Positions 26,501-35,792 of a DNA stretch of 64,000 nucleotides are shown here, piece after piece. Every line of letters starts with the position of its first letter. Position 1 is the stretch's first letter. The notes under the pieces are model-generated. The model was given only the letters and a program-made list of their open reading frames with translations. It was not told where the DNA came from and made no database searches. Both the position numbers and the translations under genes were made by a program. Origin of the DNA: Hyphomicrobiaceae bacterium (GTDB lineage: Bacteria > Pseudomonadota > Alphaproteobacteria > Rhizobiales > Hyphomicrobiaceae); assembly GCA_021775735.1 (NCBI GenBank), contig JAJFHG010000021.1:1-64000 (forward strand). Direction: 5' to 3'.

Positions 26501-28174
26501 ATGAGAATTGCAGGGTTGCAGATGGAGCGGTCTCGTCGCGCCACTGTCTCTCGCTTGCTTTATGCGCGCCCGTTTCGCTGGCGCTTAACATCGGCTACGG
26601 TCAGCAATCTTCTCATTGTGCCGCAGGATTTACGAACCGCAGACCCAAGTTTCGCACACGAGATTGAACTTGGTCAGTTTGGTCTTGCTGGAACCGTTGT
26701 CCATCTCGATGACAAATCCCCGTTTGAGCTGGACCCACCCAACGACGGCTGGGCACGCGCGTTACACAGCTTCGGCTGGCTGCGCCATCTTGAGGCAGTG
26801 GGTACCAAAGAAGCAGGCGATACGGCGACACGACTTGCAGTGGAATGGACAATCCGGCATCGACGCGCGACAGGGATTGCCTGGGAACCAGCTGTTATTT
26901 CTCGCCGTATTATTTCGTGGCTGTCGCATGCTTCGTTTCTGCTCGATGGCACAGATGCTCGTCTTTATGATGCGATTACGCGCTCACTTGCTGCACAGAT
27001 TGTGCGCCTTTCCGCGACCTGGCGCGACGCACCCACCGGTGAAATGCGTTTGCAGAGTTTGATTGCATTGCTTTTGACGCAGCTGTGTGTGGCTGGGCAG
27101 GAACGCCAAATTCCAGCAACGGAACGCGCTTTTTTAAATGAACTATCCAAGGAAATTTTGCCTGATGGTGGCCACGTCAGTCGCAACCCTGCGGTATTAA
27201 TTGATCTCGTTCTTGACCTCCTACCGTTAAAGCAGTGTTTTTTGTCGCGTGAACGTCCGGTCCCGCCAGCGCTCACTGAAACACTTCAGAAGATGATTTC
27301 AATGCTGCGTTTTATGCGCTTGGGCGATGGACGGTTATCGCGTTTCAACGGTGTGTCAGCACCTGCACTGGCAGGTCTTGCGACAATTCTTGGATACGAT
27401 GATGCACCAGAAAAGGTCCTAGAAGATGCACCTCACTCTGGCTATGCCCGGCTTGAGCGGGCTGGGACGGTTGTGATTTGTGACGTTGGTTCGCCACCGC
27501 CTTTGGTGGCTGCGGCCAAGGCGCATGCTGGCTGTCTATCGTTTGAAATGAGTTCGGCAAGATCAGTCCTATTCGTCAATTGCGGGGCGCCTGGCGCGCC
27601 AGACGCAAATTGGCGACCGGTCGCACGCAGTACAGCAAGCCATTGCACGATGTGTCTTGGCGAAGACTCCAGTTCAACTTTGGTTCGCCACCCTGTTCTA
27701 GAGGAGATGCTCGGTGCCGAGCCGATTGTTGGACCGGGCCGTGTTGAAGGGAAGGTGGAAGAGCATGGCGGAGCAATTGAATTGCACGCGTTGCATGATG
27801 GATACGTGAGAAAGTGCAGTCTCGTCCATCGACGTAGTCTTGTTTTACACGAATCCGGACGCCGATTGCTTGGCGTTGATCGCATTGAAGGCCATAAGGT
27901 CAAAGTACGTCTGCGCCAAGATATGGCGTACGCTATCCACTTCCATTTGCACCCGGATGTGTCATGTCGTCAGGGTAGTGAGGCGCACGGAATAGACCTG
28001 ACCTTGATGAACGGCCACAAATGGAATTTTTCAGCGGAAGGCGCGCAGCTGTCGATTGAAGACAGTACGTTTTTTGCAGATTCTTCCGGTCCTCGACGGT
28101 CTCTGCAAATTGTCGCGCGCGGTGCAACCTTTGGCGAATCAGAAGTACGCTGGGTCGTGGAGCGCACTGACTAG
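26501..28174 (+). CDS. Heparinase II/III family protein
   Basis: A 557-residue protein. The N-terminal two thirds is helical (WARALHSFGWLRHLEAVG; WEPAVISRRIISWLSHASFL), like the alpha/alpha barrel of polysaccharide lyases. The C-terminal part is a beta-sandwich (HAGCLSFEMSSARSVLFVNC; HGGAIELHALHDGYVRKC). In alphaproteobacteria this gene regularly sits between rsmB and purH. The substrate is unknown and lyase activity is not proven; the hallmark AHAGCLSFE resembles the AHAD-LSF region of the family, with the usual Asp replaced by Gly. The start is uncertain: ATG at 26501 is used here, and TTG codons at 26483 and 26453 are also in frame. Confidence 0.8.
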   Translation: MRIAGLQMERSRRATVSRLLYARPFRWRLTSATVSNLLIVPQDLRTADPSFAHEIELGQFGLAGTVVHLDDKSPFELDPPNDGWARALHSFGWLRHLEAVGTKEAGDTATRLAVEWTIRHRRATGIAWEPAVISRRIISWLSHASFLLDGTDARLYDAITRSLAAQIVRLSATWRDAPTGEMRLQSLIALLLTQLCVAGQERQIPATERAFLNELSKEILPDGGHVSRNPAVLIDLVLDLLPLKQCFLSRERPVPPALTETLQKMISMLRFMRLGDGRLSRFNGVSAPALAGLATILGYDDAPEKVLEDAPHSGYARLERAGTVVICDVGSPPPLVAAAKAHAGCLSFEMSSARSVLFVNCGAPGAPDANWRPVARSTASHCTMCLGEDSSSTLVRHPVLEEMLGAEPIVGPGRVEGKVEEHGGAIELHALHDGYVRKCSLVHRRSLVLHESGRRLLGVDRIEGHKVKVRLRQDMAYAIHFHLHPDVSCRQGSEAHGIDLTLMNGHKWNFSAEGAQLSIEDSTFFADSSGPRRSLQIVARGATFGESEVRWVVERTD

Positions 28175-28290
28175 CGTGTAAACTTCTGTTTTGTCTTTCG
28201 TCGTCTCCAGGACTTTGAAAACACCGCCTCACGTCTTGATGTCTGTCGGCATGAGGTCAAAAAGAGAATTTGAGGAGTGAGAAAATAACC

Positions 28291-29883
28291 ATGAGCGAGG
28301 CTAACCAGCCAATCAAACGGGCACTCATTTCCGTTTCTGACAAAACGGGTTTGCTGGATCTGGCCAAGGCACTTGTCGGCCATGGTGTGGAGCTGATCTC
28401 GACGGGCGGTACAGCGAAAGCATTGCAACAAGCGGGCTTAAATGTTCGTGACGTTGCCGACGTCACGGGCTTTCCTGAAATGATGGATGGTCGACTGAAA
28501 ACACTGCACCCGAAAGTACACGGCGGGTTGTTGGCTGTGCGTGGCAACACGGATCATGAACACTCGGCCCAAGAGCACGACATTGCCGAGATCGATTTGT
28601 TGGTGGTCAATCTTTATCCATTTGAAGAGACCGTCGCCAAAGGCGCGGATTATGCAAACTGCGTTGAAAATATTGATATTGGCGGTCCTGCGATGATCCG
28701 CGCAGCCTCAAAAAATCACGCTGGTGTGGCCGTTGTTGTTGAAGCGGCGGACTATGATGGCTTGCTGAAAGAACTGGCAGAAAATAACGGTTCAACCACA
28801 CTTGCGTTTCGCAAAAAACTTGCGGCAAAAGCATTTTCCCGCACCGCGTCATACGATGCCGCAATTTCCAATTGGTTTGCGGCTGAACTTGGCGAAGACG
28901 CACCAAAATGGAAAACGCTTTCTGGTCAGCTGACGCAAACTTTGCGCTATGGAGAAAATCCACACCAGAACGCAGCCTTTTATGCCACCGGTGAAAAACG
29001 ATTTGGTGTCGCTACCGTTACACAGCATCAAGGCAAAGAGCTTTCATATAATAACTTCAATGATACGGATGCGGCCTTTGAGCTTGTCAGTGAGTTCCAG
29101 CCCGGTGACGGTGCTGCAGTCGCAATTATCAAGCATGCCAATCCGTGCGGTGTTGCGACGGGCGAGACGTTGCTTGACGCCTATGAAGCCGCGCTGCGCT
29201 GCGACCCCGTCAGCGCCTTTGGCGGCATTATTGCCGTCAATCGTGTGCTTGATAAAGCCGCGGCTCAAGCGATGGTCAAAATCTTTACCGAAGTTGTGAT
29301 TGCGCCAGATGCAGATGACGAGGCGAAAGCTGTTTTTGCCGCGAAGAAAAATCTAAGGCTTCTGACAACGGGTGGGACCGCAGATCCACGTGGACACGGT
29401 CAGTTTATCAAAACACTATCCGGTGGTTTTCTCGTGCAATCACGCGATCACGCATGTGTTGAAGATCTTGACTTGAAGGTTGTCACCAAGCGCCAGCCAA
29501 CGGCAAGTGAACTTGATGACCTAAAATTTGCATTTAAAGTGGCCAAGCACGTTAAATCCAATGCCATTGTCTATGCTAAAGATGGGCAGACAGCGGGCAT
29601 TGGAGCGGGTCAAATGAGCCGTATCGATTCAACGCGTATTGCAGCTTGGAAAGCGGAGGCTGCGGCAGAGCAGGCTGGCCTCCCTCAGCCACTCACGAAC
29701 GGCGCCGTTATCGCCTCCGACGCATTTTTCCCATTTGCAGACGGGCTTATCTCAGCGGCTGATGCGGGTGTGACGGCGGTTATTCAGCCAGGTGGCTCAA
29801 TGCGCGACGATGAAGTCGTCGCGGCAGCAGATGAACGAAACCTGGCGATGGTGTTCACTGGTGTGCGCCACTTCCGGCACTAA
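28291..29883 (+). CDS. purH: Bifunctional AICAR transformylase / IMP cyclohydrolase
   Basis: Carries out the last two steps of purine synthesis to IMP. The 530-residue protein has an N-terminal MGS-like cyclohydrolase domain ([46 protein letters not shown]) and a C-terminal transformylase domain ([39 protein letters not shown]). The catalytic Lys-His of the second domain lies in IIKHANPCG. The ATG at 28291 matches the family start; a GAGGAG site lies further upstream than usual (13 bases). It ends 16 bases from a convergent gene with no obvious terminator. Confidence 0.97.
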   Translation: MSEANQPIKRALISVSDKTGLLDLAKALVGHGVELISTGGTAKALQQAGLNVRDVADVTGFPEMMDGRLKTLHPKVHGGLLAVRGNTDHEHSAQEHDIAEIDLLVVNLYPFEETVAKGADYANCVENIDIGGPAMIRAASKNHAGVAVVVEAADYDGLLKELAENNGSTTLAFRKKLAAKAFSRTASYDAAISNWFAAELGEDAPKWKTLSGQLTQTLRYGENPHQNAAFYATGEKRFGVATVTQHQGKELSYNNFNDTDAAFELVSEFQPGDGAAVAIIKHANPCGVATGETLLDAYEAALRCDPVSAFGGIIAVNRVLDKAAAQAMVKIFTEVVIAPDADDEAKAVFAAKKNLRLLTTGGTADPRGHGQFIKTLSGGFLVQSRDHACVEDLDLKVVTKRQPTASELDDLKFAFKVAKHVKSNAIVYAKDGQTAGIGAGQMSRIDSTRIAAWKAEAAAEQAGLPQPLTNGAVIASDAFFPFADGLISAADAGVTAVIQPGGSMRDDEVVAAADERNLAMVFTGVRHFRH

Positions 29884-29899
29884 CCACATGATTGCAGCG

Positions 29900-31327
29900 T
29901 TAGACTTCGCGACTGACCCGGCTGAGTAAAATAAGTCCGGCAATCAGGAAGAGTAGAATGGCTGCCATGCCAAGACGCTGACTTGATGTGATGGCGGTGA
30001 CGGTCGCAACGAGAAACGGCGCCAAAAACGCCGTGACTTTTCCGGAAAAAGCAAACAGTCCAAAATATTGGGTGCGTTTGTCTTCAGGTGCGAGCCCAGC
30101 TAACAGCACGCGGCTTGCTGATTGCACAGGTGCGGCGACCAATCCAACGAGAATTGCAAAGCCTAAGAACACATGTTCGCCAGTTGATGAAAATGCGCCC
30201 GATCCAGGCGCTTTTACCTGCGTGTCAACGAGATAAAGTACATGCGTTTTATCGACGGACAGGATGCCAAGCACTGCGACGACAAGAAGGGCAAGGCTGG
30301 CTGAAATGATAATCCGTGAGCCAAGCTGATCATTGAGCCAGCCGCCAACCAGTGCGCCAACGATACCGGCAAGGGTGAGGATGATGCCAAATAATCCGAG
30401 CTCAAGTGGCCCCCACCCAAAAACTGAAGCTCCGTAGATGCCGCCGAACGCGAAAATAGCAGCAAGGCCATCGGAATAGAGCATCCGCGCCAACAAGAAA
30501 TAAAGCATGTCGGGAAAGGACGGAAGCGTTCGAATTGTCTGCCACAGATCAGCAAATGGGCTTTTCTGTTCGCTGTCCTCTTCGGGTGCGGATAAGCCGG
30601 TATCTGGTACGAACAAAAAGAACGGTATGACAAACAACGCAAACCAAAATGCAGAGAACGGGCCGACCAAGCGGTCTCCATCGTGGGCAGAAGGATCAAA
30701 AGTGAACAATGGGTCGAGACCGAGAATGGTTTTGCCGGTTGTTGTGTCACCGACAACGAGACCCGCCATGATCGCCAAGCTGATCATGCCACCTGCATAT
30801 CCTGCAGCCCAGCCGATACCCGACAAGCGTCCAATTTCATGGTGACCAACGAGGGAAGGCATGATCGCATTTGAAAATACTGTTGCGAATTCAGCCATGG
30901 CAGTTGCAACAACAAATGCCAGTAAAACAAAAAGAACCGTGCTACCGCTGGCGTTGGGTTCGGCAAACCATAAACAGCACATCGACACAAATAGCCCGAC
31001 AGAGAATACAGCGATCCATGGTTTGCGTGCGCCTTGCCTGTCGGCAAGGGCTCCAAGGATTGGACTACCAATGGCGATGAGAATACCGGCAAGTGCGGTG
31101 GCGTAACCCCAATAGCTTTGACCGGTTACCGGGTCACCGACGACATGATTGGCAAAATAGGGTGCAAACAAGAAAGTCAGAATGAGCGTGTAGAAGGGTT
31201 GTGCCGCCCAATCGAACAGAACCCACGATGCGAGTGCAGAATTTGGTGCACGCTGCGTTTTACCATTTGGACCGCTATGAGGTTGCTGCGGGGCGGGTTC
31301 TTGGTCGTCAACATGCGAAGTCTGCAA
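29900..31327 (-). CDS. MFS transporter of the UMF1 (Atg22-like) family
   Basis: A 475-residue inner-membrane transporter with about twelve hydrophobic segments. The family hallmark is the early WVLFDWAAQPFYTLILTFLF stretch, followed by SPILGALADRQGARKPWI, the loop 2-3 signature of major facilitators. Mid-protein, FADLWQTIRTLPSFPDMLYF and LYSDGLAAIFAFGGIYGA are also typical of UMF1 proteins. The substrate is unknown. It converges on purH and follows the saccharopine-dehydrogenase-like gene by 76 bases. Confidence 0.88.
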   Translation of the reverse strand: MQTSHVDDQEPAPQQPHSGPNGKTQRAPNSALASWVLFDWAAQPFYTLILTFLFAPYFANHVVGDPVTGQSYWGYATALAGILIAIGSPILGALADRQGARKPWIAVFSVGLFVSMCCLWFAEPNASGSTVLFVLLAFVVATAMAEFATVFSNAIMPSLVGHHEIGRLSGIGWAAGYAGGMISLAIMAGLVVGDTTTGKTILGLDPLFTFDPSAHDGDRLVGPFSAFWFALFVIPFFLFVPDTGLSAPEEDSEQKSPFADLWQTIRTLPSFPDMLYFLLARMLYSDGLAAIFAFGGIYGASVFGWGPLELGLFGIILTLAGIVGALVGGWLNDQLGSRIIISASLALLVVAVLGILSVDKTHVLYLVDTQVKAPGSGAFSSTGEHVFLGFAILVGLVAAPVQSASRVLLAGLAPEDKRTQYFGLFAFSGKVTAFLAPFLVATVTAITSSQRLGMAAILLFLIAGLILLSRVSREV

Positions 31328-31403
31328 CGGGATGTCTCCTGACCTGCGCCGCGATCATATTTCAATTGAGTAGTCTGGCGGGTGGGTGCGATTCGAGGCG
31401 GGA

Positions 31404-32522
31404 TTAGCGCACGGCCTGCTCAATCGTGCAAGTGATCGATAGGTCAGCAATTTCATCCAACAGCGCCTGATAGGAAACAAGATCAAAACAGGGCTGCGCT
31501 CCGGTATATGTTATTTTTCCGTTTGCGAGATTTCTAGCCAGAATGACGCTTGCAAGAGCTGGGATAAACGGGCCGTGGCCATCACGGGCAACGAGTGTCC
31601 AGCGTTTTTCCATCTGCGTACCTGTTCCGTCACATCCACTCACAACCACAAACATGCCGCCGCGATTGCTACCGAAGGATTTGGTCAGGCGTTTCAGTTT
31701 GAGCAAGGGCACGGCTAGGCGCTCAGGATGTTTTAAAATTCCGGACCGCACACACCAGGACAATCCCCAAAGTCCAAGGTGTTGAATAGAAAGTTCAATG
31801 CCAGCTTGAAATGTCACGGTTTTGATGTCGGGATAATATTGAGGGATCAGGTCGAGGTCCGGTACATCAACATTGCTGAGCCATCGTTTGCCAAGTTCAC
31901 CAAAGCGGCCACGTTTCAGGCTTTGCCAGCCATAGCATGTTGCAGGCTTTCGATCTCGTTGCGTTGTGATGGGTTGGCCAAGACCCTTCAACACAGACCG
32001 AGTGGTGGCCGCGCCTGGGTCAAAATGATTGCCGGGCGAGATGCCAATGGCAACGCTGTCAATCATGGTGAGGTTTTGGCTCAGGTGACACAGAACGGTT
32101 GATGAAATTCCGGGAACGGAGCTTGCGCCACTGATAACAACAACGCCTGCATCACGTGCTTTTTGGTCAAGCAGGTCAATGCCAACGACGTAATCGCGCG
32201 CGTCTGCAATATCAATGTAGTGGCTGTGGTTTGTAATGGCCGCTTCAGCAAGCGTGTAGTCATGGTCCTGAAACGGGCCAGAGGCGTTGATCACAATATC
32301 TGCACCAATGTCGGCCAGCAGGTCCGACGTAACCGTGCACGTGTCAATCACTGCAGTTTGAATTTTAACGTTTGTCGCCGCCTCCAGGTGCTTGGCAGCG
32401 TCACGCGTGTGCTCTGCGCTGCGTCCTGCAATAACCAGTTCGACGTTTGGTGTCGGAGCCAATCGTTGCGTTATACGTTCACCAAAGGCACCGGCTCCAC
32501 CAACGACAAGAATGCGTGTCAC
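31404..32522 (-). CDS. Saccharopine dehydrogenase-like NAD(P)-binding oxidoreductase
   Basis: A 372-residue protein with an N-terminal Rossmann motif (ILVVGGAGAFGERITQRLA), a DTCTVTSDLLADIGADIVIN segment and ASGPFQDHDYTLAEAAI, all usual in the saccharopine dehydrogenase NADP-binding family. The C-terminal half (LIQYYPDIKTVTFQAGIELS and the late TYTGAQ-like region) differs from true lysine-pathway enzymes, so the substrate is unknown. It is part of a minus-strand run whose genes are spaced about 55-65 bases apart. Confidence 0.78.
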   Translation of the reverse strand: MTRILVVGGAGAFGERITQRLAPTPNVELVIAGRSAEHTRDAAKHLEAATNVKIQTAVIDTCTVTSDLLADIGADIVINASGPFQDHDYTLAEAAITNHSHYIDIADARDYVVGIDLLDQKARDAGVVVISGASSVPGISSTVLCHLSQNLTMIDSVAIGISPGNHFDPGAATTRSVLKGLGQPITTQRDRKPATCYGWQSLKRGRFGELGKRWLSNVDVPDLDLIPQYYPDIKTVTFQAGIELSIQHLGLWGLSWCVRSGILKHPERLAVPLLKLKRLTKSFGSNRGGMFVVVSGCDGTGTQMEKRWTLVARDGHGPFIPALASVILARNLANGKITYTGAQPCFDLVSYQALLDEIADLSITCTIEQAVR

Positions 32523-32579
32523 AATAAATGTCTCCGCGAGACACGGTGGACGGCACTGTTGGGCACCGCGTCTCTCCGC

Positions 32580-33191
32580 CTAAGCAATCATGATGGGCTT
32601 GTCTTTGCCGTTATTACCACCACCATCTGTTGGCGTGTTTGACCGTGGTGCGTGATCATTGCCACCGTTATCAGTTGGCTTCCCGTGGTGACTGGCGCCA
32701 GCAATTTTATCAGAAAGTGCCAACAGCACGCTCGAGACAACAAATACGACATGGACGATGACCAACCACAGGAGGTCACGATCACTGACGGAGCTTATTG
32801 TCATAAACTGTTTGAGCAATTGAATGGCTGAAATGGCCACGATCGATGACAATAGTTTCAGTTTCAGAGCAGAGAAATCAATCGTGCCCATCCATTCAGG
32901 CCAATCTTTATGACCGGCGAGGTCAAGGCGCGACACAAAATTCTCATAGCCAGACAAAACGACAATGATGATCAAAGATCCGGTCAACGCCAAATCGACA
33001 AGCGCTAGAACACCAACGATGACTTCTGACTCTGAAAGCGTGAAGGCGTGTGAGGCAATGTGATAAAACTCACCCATAAATTTGATCAGCAATATCAAGA
33101 GCGATGCAGCGAGCCCGAGGTAAAATGGAGCCAATATCCAGCGCGACGCAAAAATTAAGGTCTCTATGATGTTTTCTAATTTGTCTCTCAT
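32580..33191 (-). CDS. UPF0114 family membrane protein (YqhA-like)
   Basis: A 203-residue integral membrane protein. It has the family's N-terminal LIFASRWILAPFYLGLAASL, a central LALTGSLIIIVVLSGYENFVS and a later LLWLVIVHVVFVVSSVLLALSD segment, for about four membrane helices. The function of UPF0114 is unknown. The C-terminal 35 residues are hydrophilic and rich in Gly, Asn and Asp, with a repeated PTDNGGN/PTDGGGN motif, longer than in the E. coli relative. Confidence 0.87.
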   Translation of the reverse strand: MRDKLENIIETLIFASRWILAPFYLGLAASLLILLIKFMGEFYHIASHAFTLSESEVIVGVLALVDLALTGSLIIIVVLSGYENFVSRLDLAGHKDWPEWMGTIDFSALKLKLLSSIVAISAIQLLKQFMTISSVSDRDLLWLVIVHVVFVVSSVLLALSDKIAGASHHGKPTDNGGNDHAPRSNTPTDGGGNNGKDKPIMIA

Positions 33192-33254
33192 CGGTCCAGC
33201 TGGCCTTGGTGTCTGTGTGATAATTTTTGAGGTGCAAAGCGGAATAGGGGAGGG

Positions 33255-33890
33255 TTAGTCAGATTCATTCAGTTCATCAAGGACAATCAGGTGATCTGGC
33301 AGTTCATTTGGATCAGCAGTTCCAGGTGGGAAAGATTTTGCCAAATGTTCGCCAACGCGCTCAATGGTGTCGACAAAACCATCTGTAGGTTTGCCTTTGC
33401 CTATGGTGCCAGCCAGATGGTGAACAATGGTCTGCCATTCCTGATCAGGAACTTTTGCATCAATCTCTGTATCGGCAATGATCTCAGCGTAGCGTTCTGC
33501 GACGGATACAAAAATCAAAACCCCAGTTCTTCCCGTTGTCGTATGGAGGTTTTGCGCCAGAAATTGCTCCATGGCACGACGATGCGCGGTACGGTCCTTA
33601 ATCGATTTGGGAACCAACGCATAACGCAGTGGTCGGATGAGCAGCACGGATAGCAGGATTAGAAAAACCAAAAGCTGCAGCCCAAAAATCCAAATTAAAG
33701 GCCACCAAGTAAAAACAATCAATGGCCACGGGACCAACAAAGCTGTAATTGCGGCCCATAAAAATGGTGCGTAGAGATAAGAACTGCTTTCGCGCGCAAC
33801 AACGGCAACGATCTCACCGGATGTCTTGGATTCGGCAGCCACAATCGCGTTCGCGATCCGCTGTTCGTTTGATTGGGAAAAGAGAGCCAT
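33255..33890 (-). CDS. TPM domain membrane protein
   Basis: A 211-residue protein. A short N-terminal helical part (NEQRIANAIVAAESKTSGEI) begins the TPM domain, interrupted by two or three hydrophobic segments (FLWAAITALLVPWPLIVFTW; IFGLQLLVFLILLSVLLI), and resumes with HTTTGRTGVLIFVSVAERYA and TDGFVDTIERVGEHLAKSFP. TPM proteins are linked to photosystem repair in plants and have unknown roles in bacteria. It follows a larger TPM gene and lemA on the same strand, a recurrent bacterial trio. Confidence 0.82.
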   Translation of the reverse strand: MALFSQSNEQRIANAIVAAESKTSGEIVAVVARESSSYLYAPFLWAAITALLVPWPLIVFTWWPLIWIFGLQLLVFLILLSVLLIRPLRYALVPKSIKDRTAHRRAMEQFLAQNLHTTTGRTGVLIFVSVAERYAEIIADTEIDAKVPDQEWQTIVHHLAGTIGKGKPTDGFVDTIERVGEHLAKSFPPGTADPNELPDHLIVLDELNESD

Positions 33891-33952
33891 CTATCATTCC
33901 ATCACTTGTTAGCGCATAGGTTGAAGATCAGCGCTGTTTTTTAGGATCTGTC

Positions 33953-34795
33953 TTACCAGCTTCCAGACGCGCCCCCGCCACCAAAGCTACCGCCCCCGCC
34001 AGACCAACCACCGCCACCACCCGACCATCCCCCATCCCAATGGTCTGAATGACCGCCCGGGATGATGATCACAGAACCATCGTCCAAATGACGCCGACGC
34101 CGCTTTGCGTGTGGTCCCCTGCGTTTGGCTTGTTGGTATTGTTGCCAAATAATGTAGGCAAAGATCGCCAGCCAAATCGCGAGCATAATCATTTCTTCAG
34201 TGGTGATGTTGTTCTGATTGCGCCCGCGCGCGCGTTTGGCTACGGCCTCTGCGTCACCAAGTAAAACATCCTTAATGTCGCGTACGCCAGCGCGAATACC
34301 GCCTGCGAAATCACCTCGACGAAAGCCTGGCAAAATAGCGTTTTGAATAATCAACTTTGACATGGTGTCGGTAAGCATCGGCTCGAGTCTGCGGCCAACT
34401 TCTATACGTACCTTGCGCTCGGTCGGGGCAACTAAAAGAACAACACCGTTGTCTTTATCTTTTTGGCCAATACCCCACTTGCGCGCCAGACCGATTGCAT
34501 AGTCTTCAATTGAATAACCGTCGAGCGAGTTGACTATGACGATGGCAAGCTGATCGGTTGATGTGCCTTCAAGTTTGGCCAACTCAGTTTCGATCTGAGC
34601 CCGATCAGCGCTGGATAGCAATCCTACTTGATCGACGATCCTGCCGGTCAAACTCGGATAGTTTGGTTCTGCCTGGGCTTGAGCTGCAAATGCACAGATT
34701 AGAACTCCGACGAATAAGACAAAGTTCAACCACGACGTGCCAAGACACGCCTTGGCGTACGCATGATTATGTCGCGGATGGTGAGATCTGAGCAT
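33953..34795 (-). CDS. TPM domain protein, YgcG type
   Basis: A 280-residue exported protein. The N-terminal hydrophobic segment (FVLFVGVLICAFAAQAQA) is a signal peptide. The TPM domain follows (TGRIVDQVGLLSSADRAQIE; DNGVVLLVAPTERKVRIEVG). A membrane segment (MLAIWLAIFAYIIWQQYQQ) and a strongly basic patch come next. The last 30 residues are almost only Gly, Ser and Trp, including GGGGASGSW, as in YgcG relatives. Its partner is probably the LemA lipoprotein encoded 15 bases upstream. The start may be one of several nearby codons; the signal peptide sets the limit. Confidence 0.85.
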   Translation of the reverse strand: MLRSHHPRHNHAYAKACLGTSWLNFVLFVGVLICAFAAQAQAEPNYPSLTGRIVDQVGLLSSADRAQIETELAKLEGTSTDQLAIVIVNSLDGYSIEDYAIGLARKWGIGQKDKDNGVVLLVAPTERKVRIEVGRRLEPMLTDTMSKLIIQNAILPGFRRGDFAGGIRAGVRDIKDVLLGDAEAVAKRARGRNQNNITTEEMIMLAIWLAIFAYIIWQQYQQAKRRGPHAKRRRRHLDDGSVIIIPGGHSDHWDGGWSGGGGGWSGGGGSFGGGGASGSW

Positions 34796-34810
34796 GTGTC
34801 GCGTTGGCTC

Positions 34811-35428
34811 TTAGAAACTGACCTTCGGCGTCGTCGTTGTTTCTTTTGGCACTTCAAATGTCGCCATCTCATTAGCCGTTGGATACATGAACGATTTCCA
34901 CCAACGACCAGGAATGGTTTTCAACTCGGTATTGTAAACCCGAACTGATTGTATGTAGTCGCGACGTGCGATTGAGATGCGGTTTTCTGTTCCAGCGAGT
35001 TCGCTTTGAAGTGCCAGAAAGTTTTGACCCGACTTGATGTCAGGGTAGCGTTCAATCACGGCCAGCAGACGACCAAGGGCACCACCAAGTTGATTTTGCG
35101 CCTCTTGCAACTTCTTCATGGCGTCTGGGTTTGTGAGGACATCAGGTGGGATGTTGGCTTGAACCTGTGTTGCTTTAGCGCGCGCCTCGACAACTTCGGT
35201 TAAGACTTTACGTTCCTGTTCAGCAAACCCTTTTACGGTTTCGACCAAATTCGGCACCAAATCAGACCGGCGCTTATACTGGTTCAGGACCTCAGACCAA
35301 GCCGCTTTGGCACTTTCCTCATAGGTCGGGATGTTATTGACGCCACATCCAGATAGCGACATTGCAAGCGCTACAAGGGCTGCGAGCGCTGGAATTTGGA
35401 ACGAACGATGGCACTGCGAGATATACAT
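34811..35428 (-). CDS. LemA family lipoprotein
   Basis: A 205-residue protein with a lipoprotein signal peptide: hydrophobic stretch ALVALAMSLSGC with the lipobox LSGC, so Cys28 should be lipidated. The LemA coiled region follows (ESAKAAWSEVLNQYKRRSDL; VPNLVETVKGFAEQERKVLT) and ends with the RDYIQSVRVYNTELKTIPG segment. LemA proteins have no settled function and are regularly encoded beside TPM-domain proteins, as here. It is the first gene of a minus-strand run of six genes. Confidence 0.92.
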   Translation of the reverse strand: MYISQCHRSFQIPALAALVALAMSLSGCGVNNIPTYEESAKAAWSEVLNQYKRRSDLVPNLVETVKGFAEQERKVLTEVVEARAKATQVQANIPPDVLTNPDAMKKLQEAQNQLGGALGRLLAVIERYPDIKSGQNFLALQSELAGTENRISIARRDYIQSVRVYNTELKTIPGRWWKSFMYPTANEMATFEVPKETTTTPKVSF

Positions 35429-35792
35429 GTGGGAGGATCTCCTAACGTCTAAAACAGCCTGCTGTGTTGTGAGGCTTCCGTGGTAGGAGCTTCACTGAGT
35501 ATTGGCAAGGTTTAGGGTGCCACTCCTATTCATGTTATATCTGAGAAAAAAATTATAAATACTTGTATTTAATATAAAAACTAATGTCGAATAGTTGAGC
35601 ATTTTCGTTGTACGACCGTCTCCTTAACCCTACCCCTGCGTTTGTGTACGGCAGCAGGACGCCGTCTGATAATTTCGTTATCAAGACCGCTTTTTTGGCC
35701 GGAAGATCCCTGAATTTACAGATCTCGCGACCAACCCGGCGGGGTGAAGATTTTGGTTCACGATCTGGTACAGAAAAAGGGATGGAGTTGTT
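35429..35792. other. AT-rich divergent intergenic region
   Basis: 364 bases between lemA (minus) and the repeat-protein gene (plus), so both promoters should be here. The stretch 35535-35610 is strikingly AT-rich compared with the rest of the window and could hold a promoter or a nucleoid-protein site. I see no convincing gene, RNA or inverted repeat. Confidence 0.5.
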
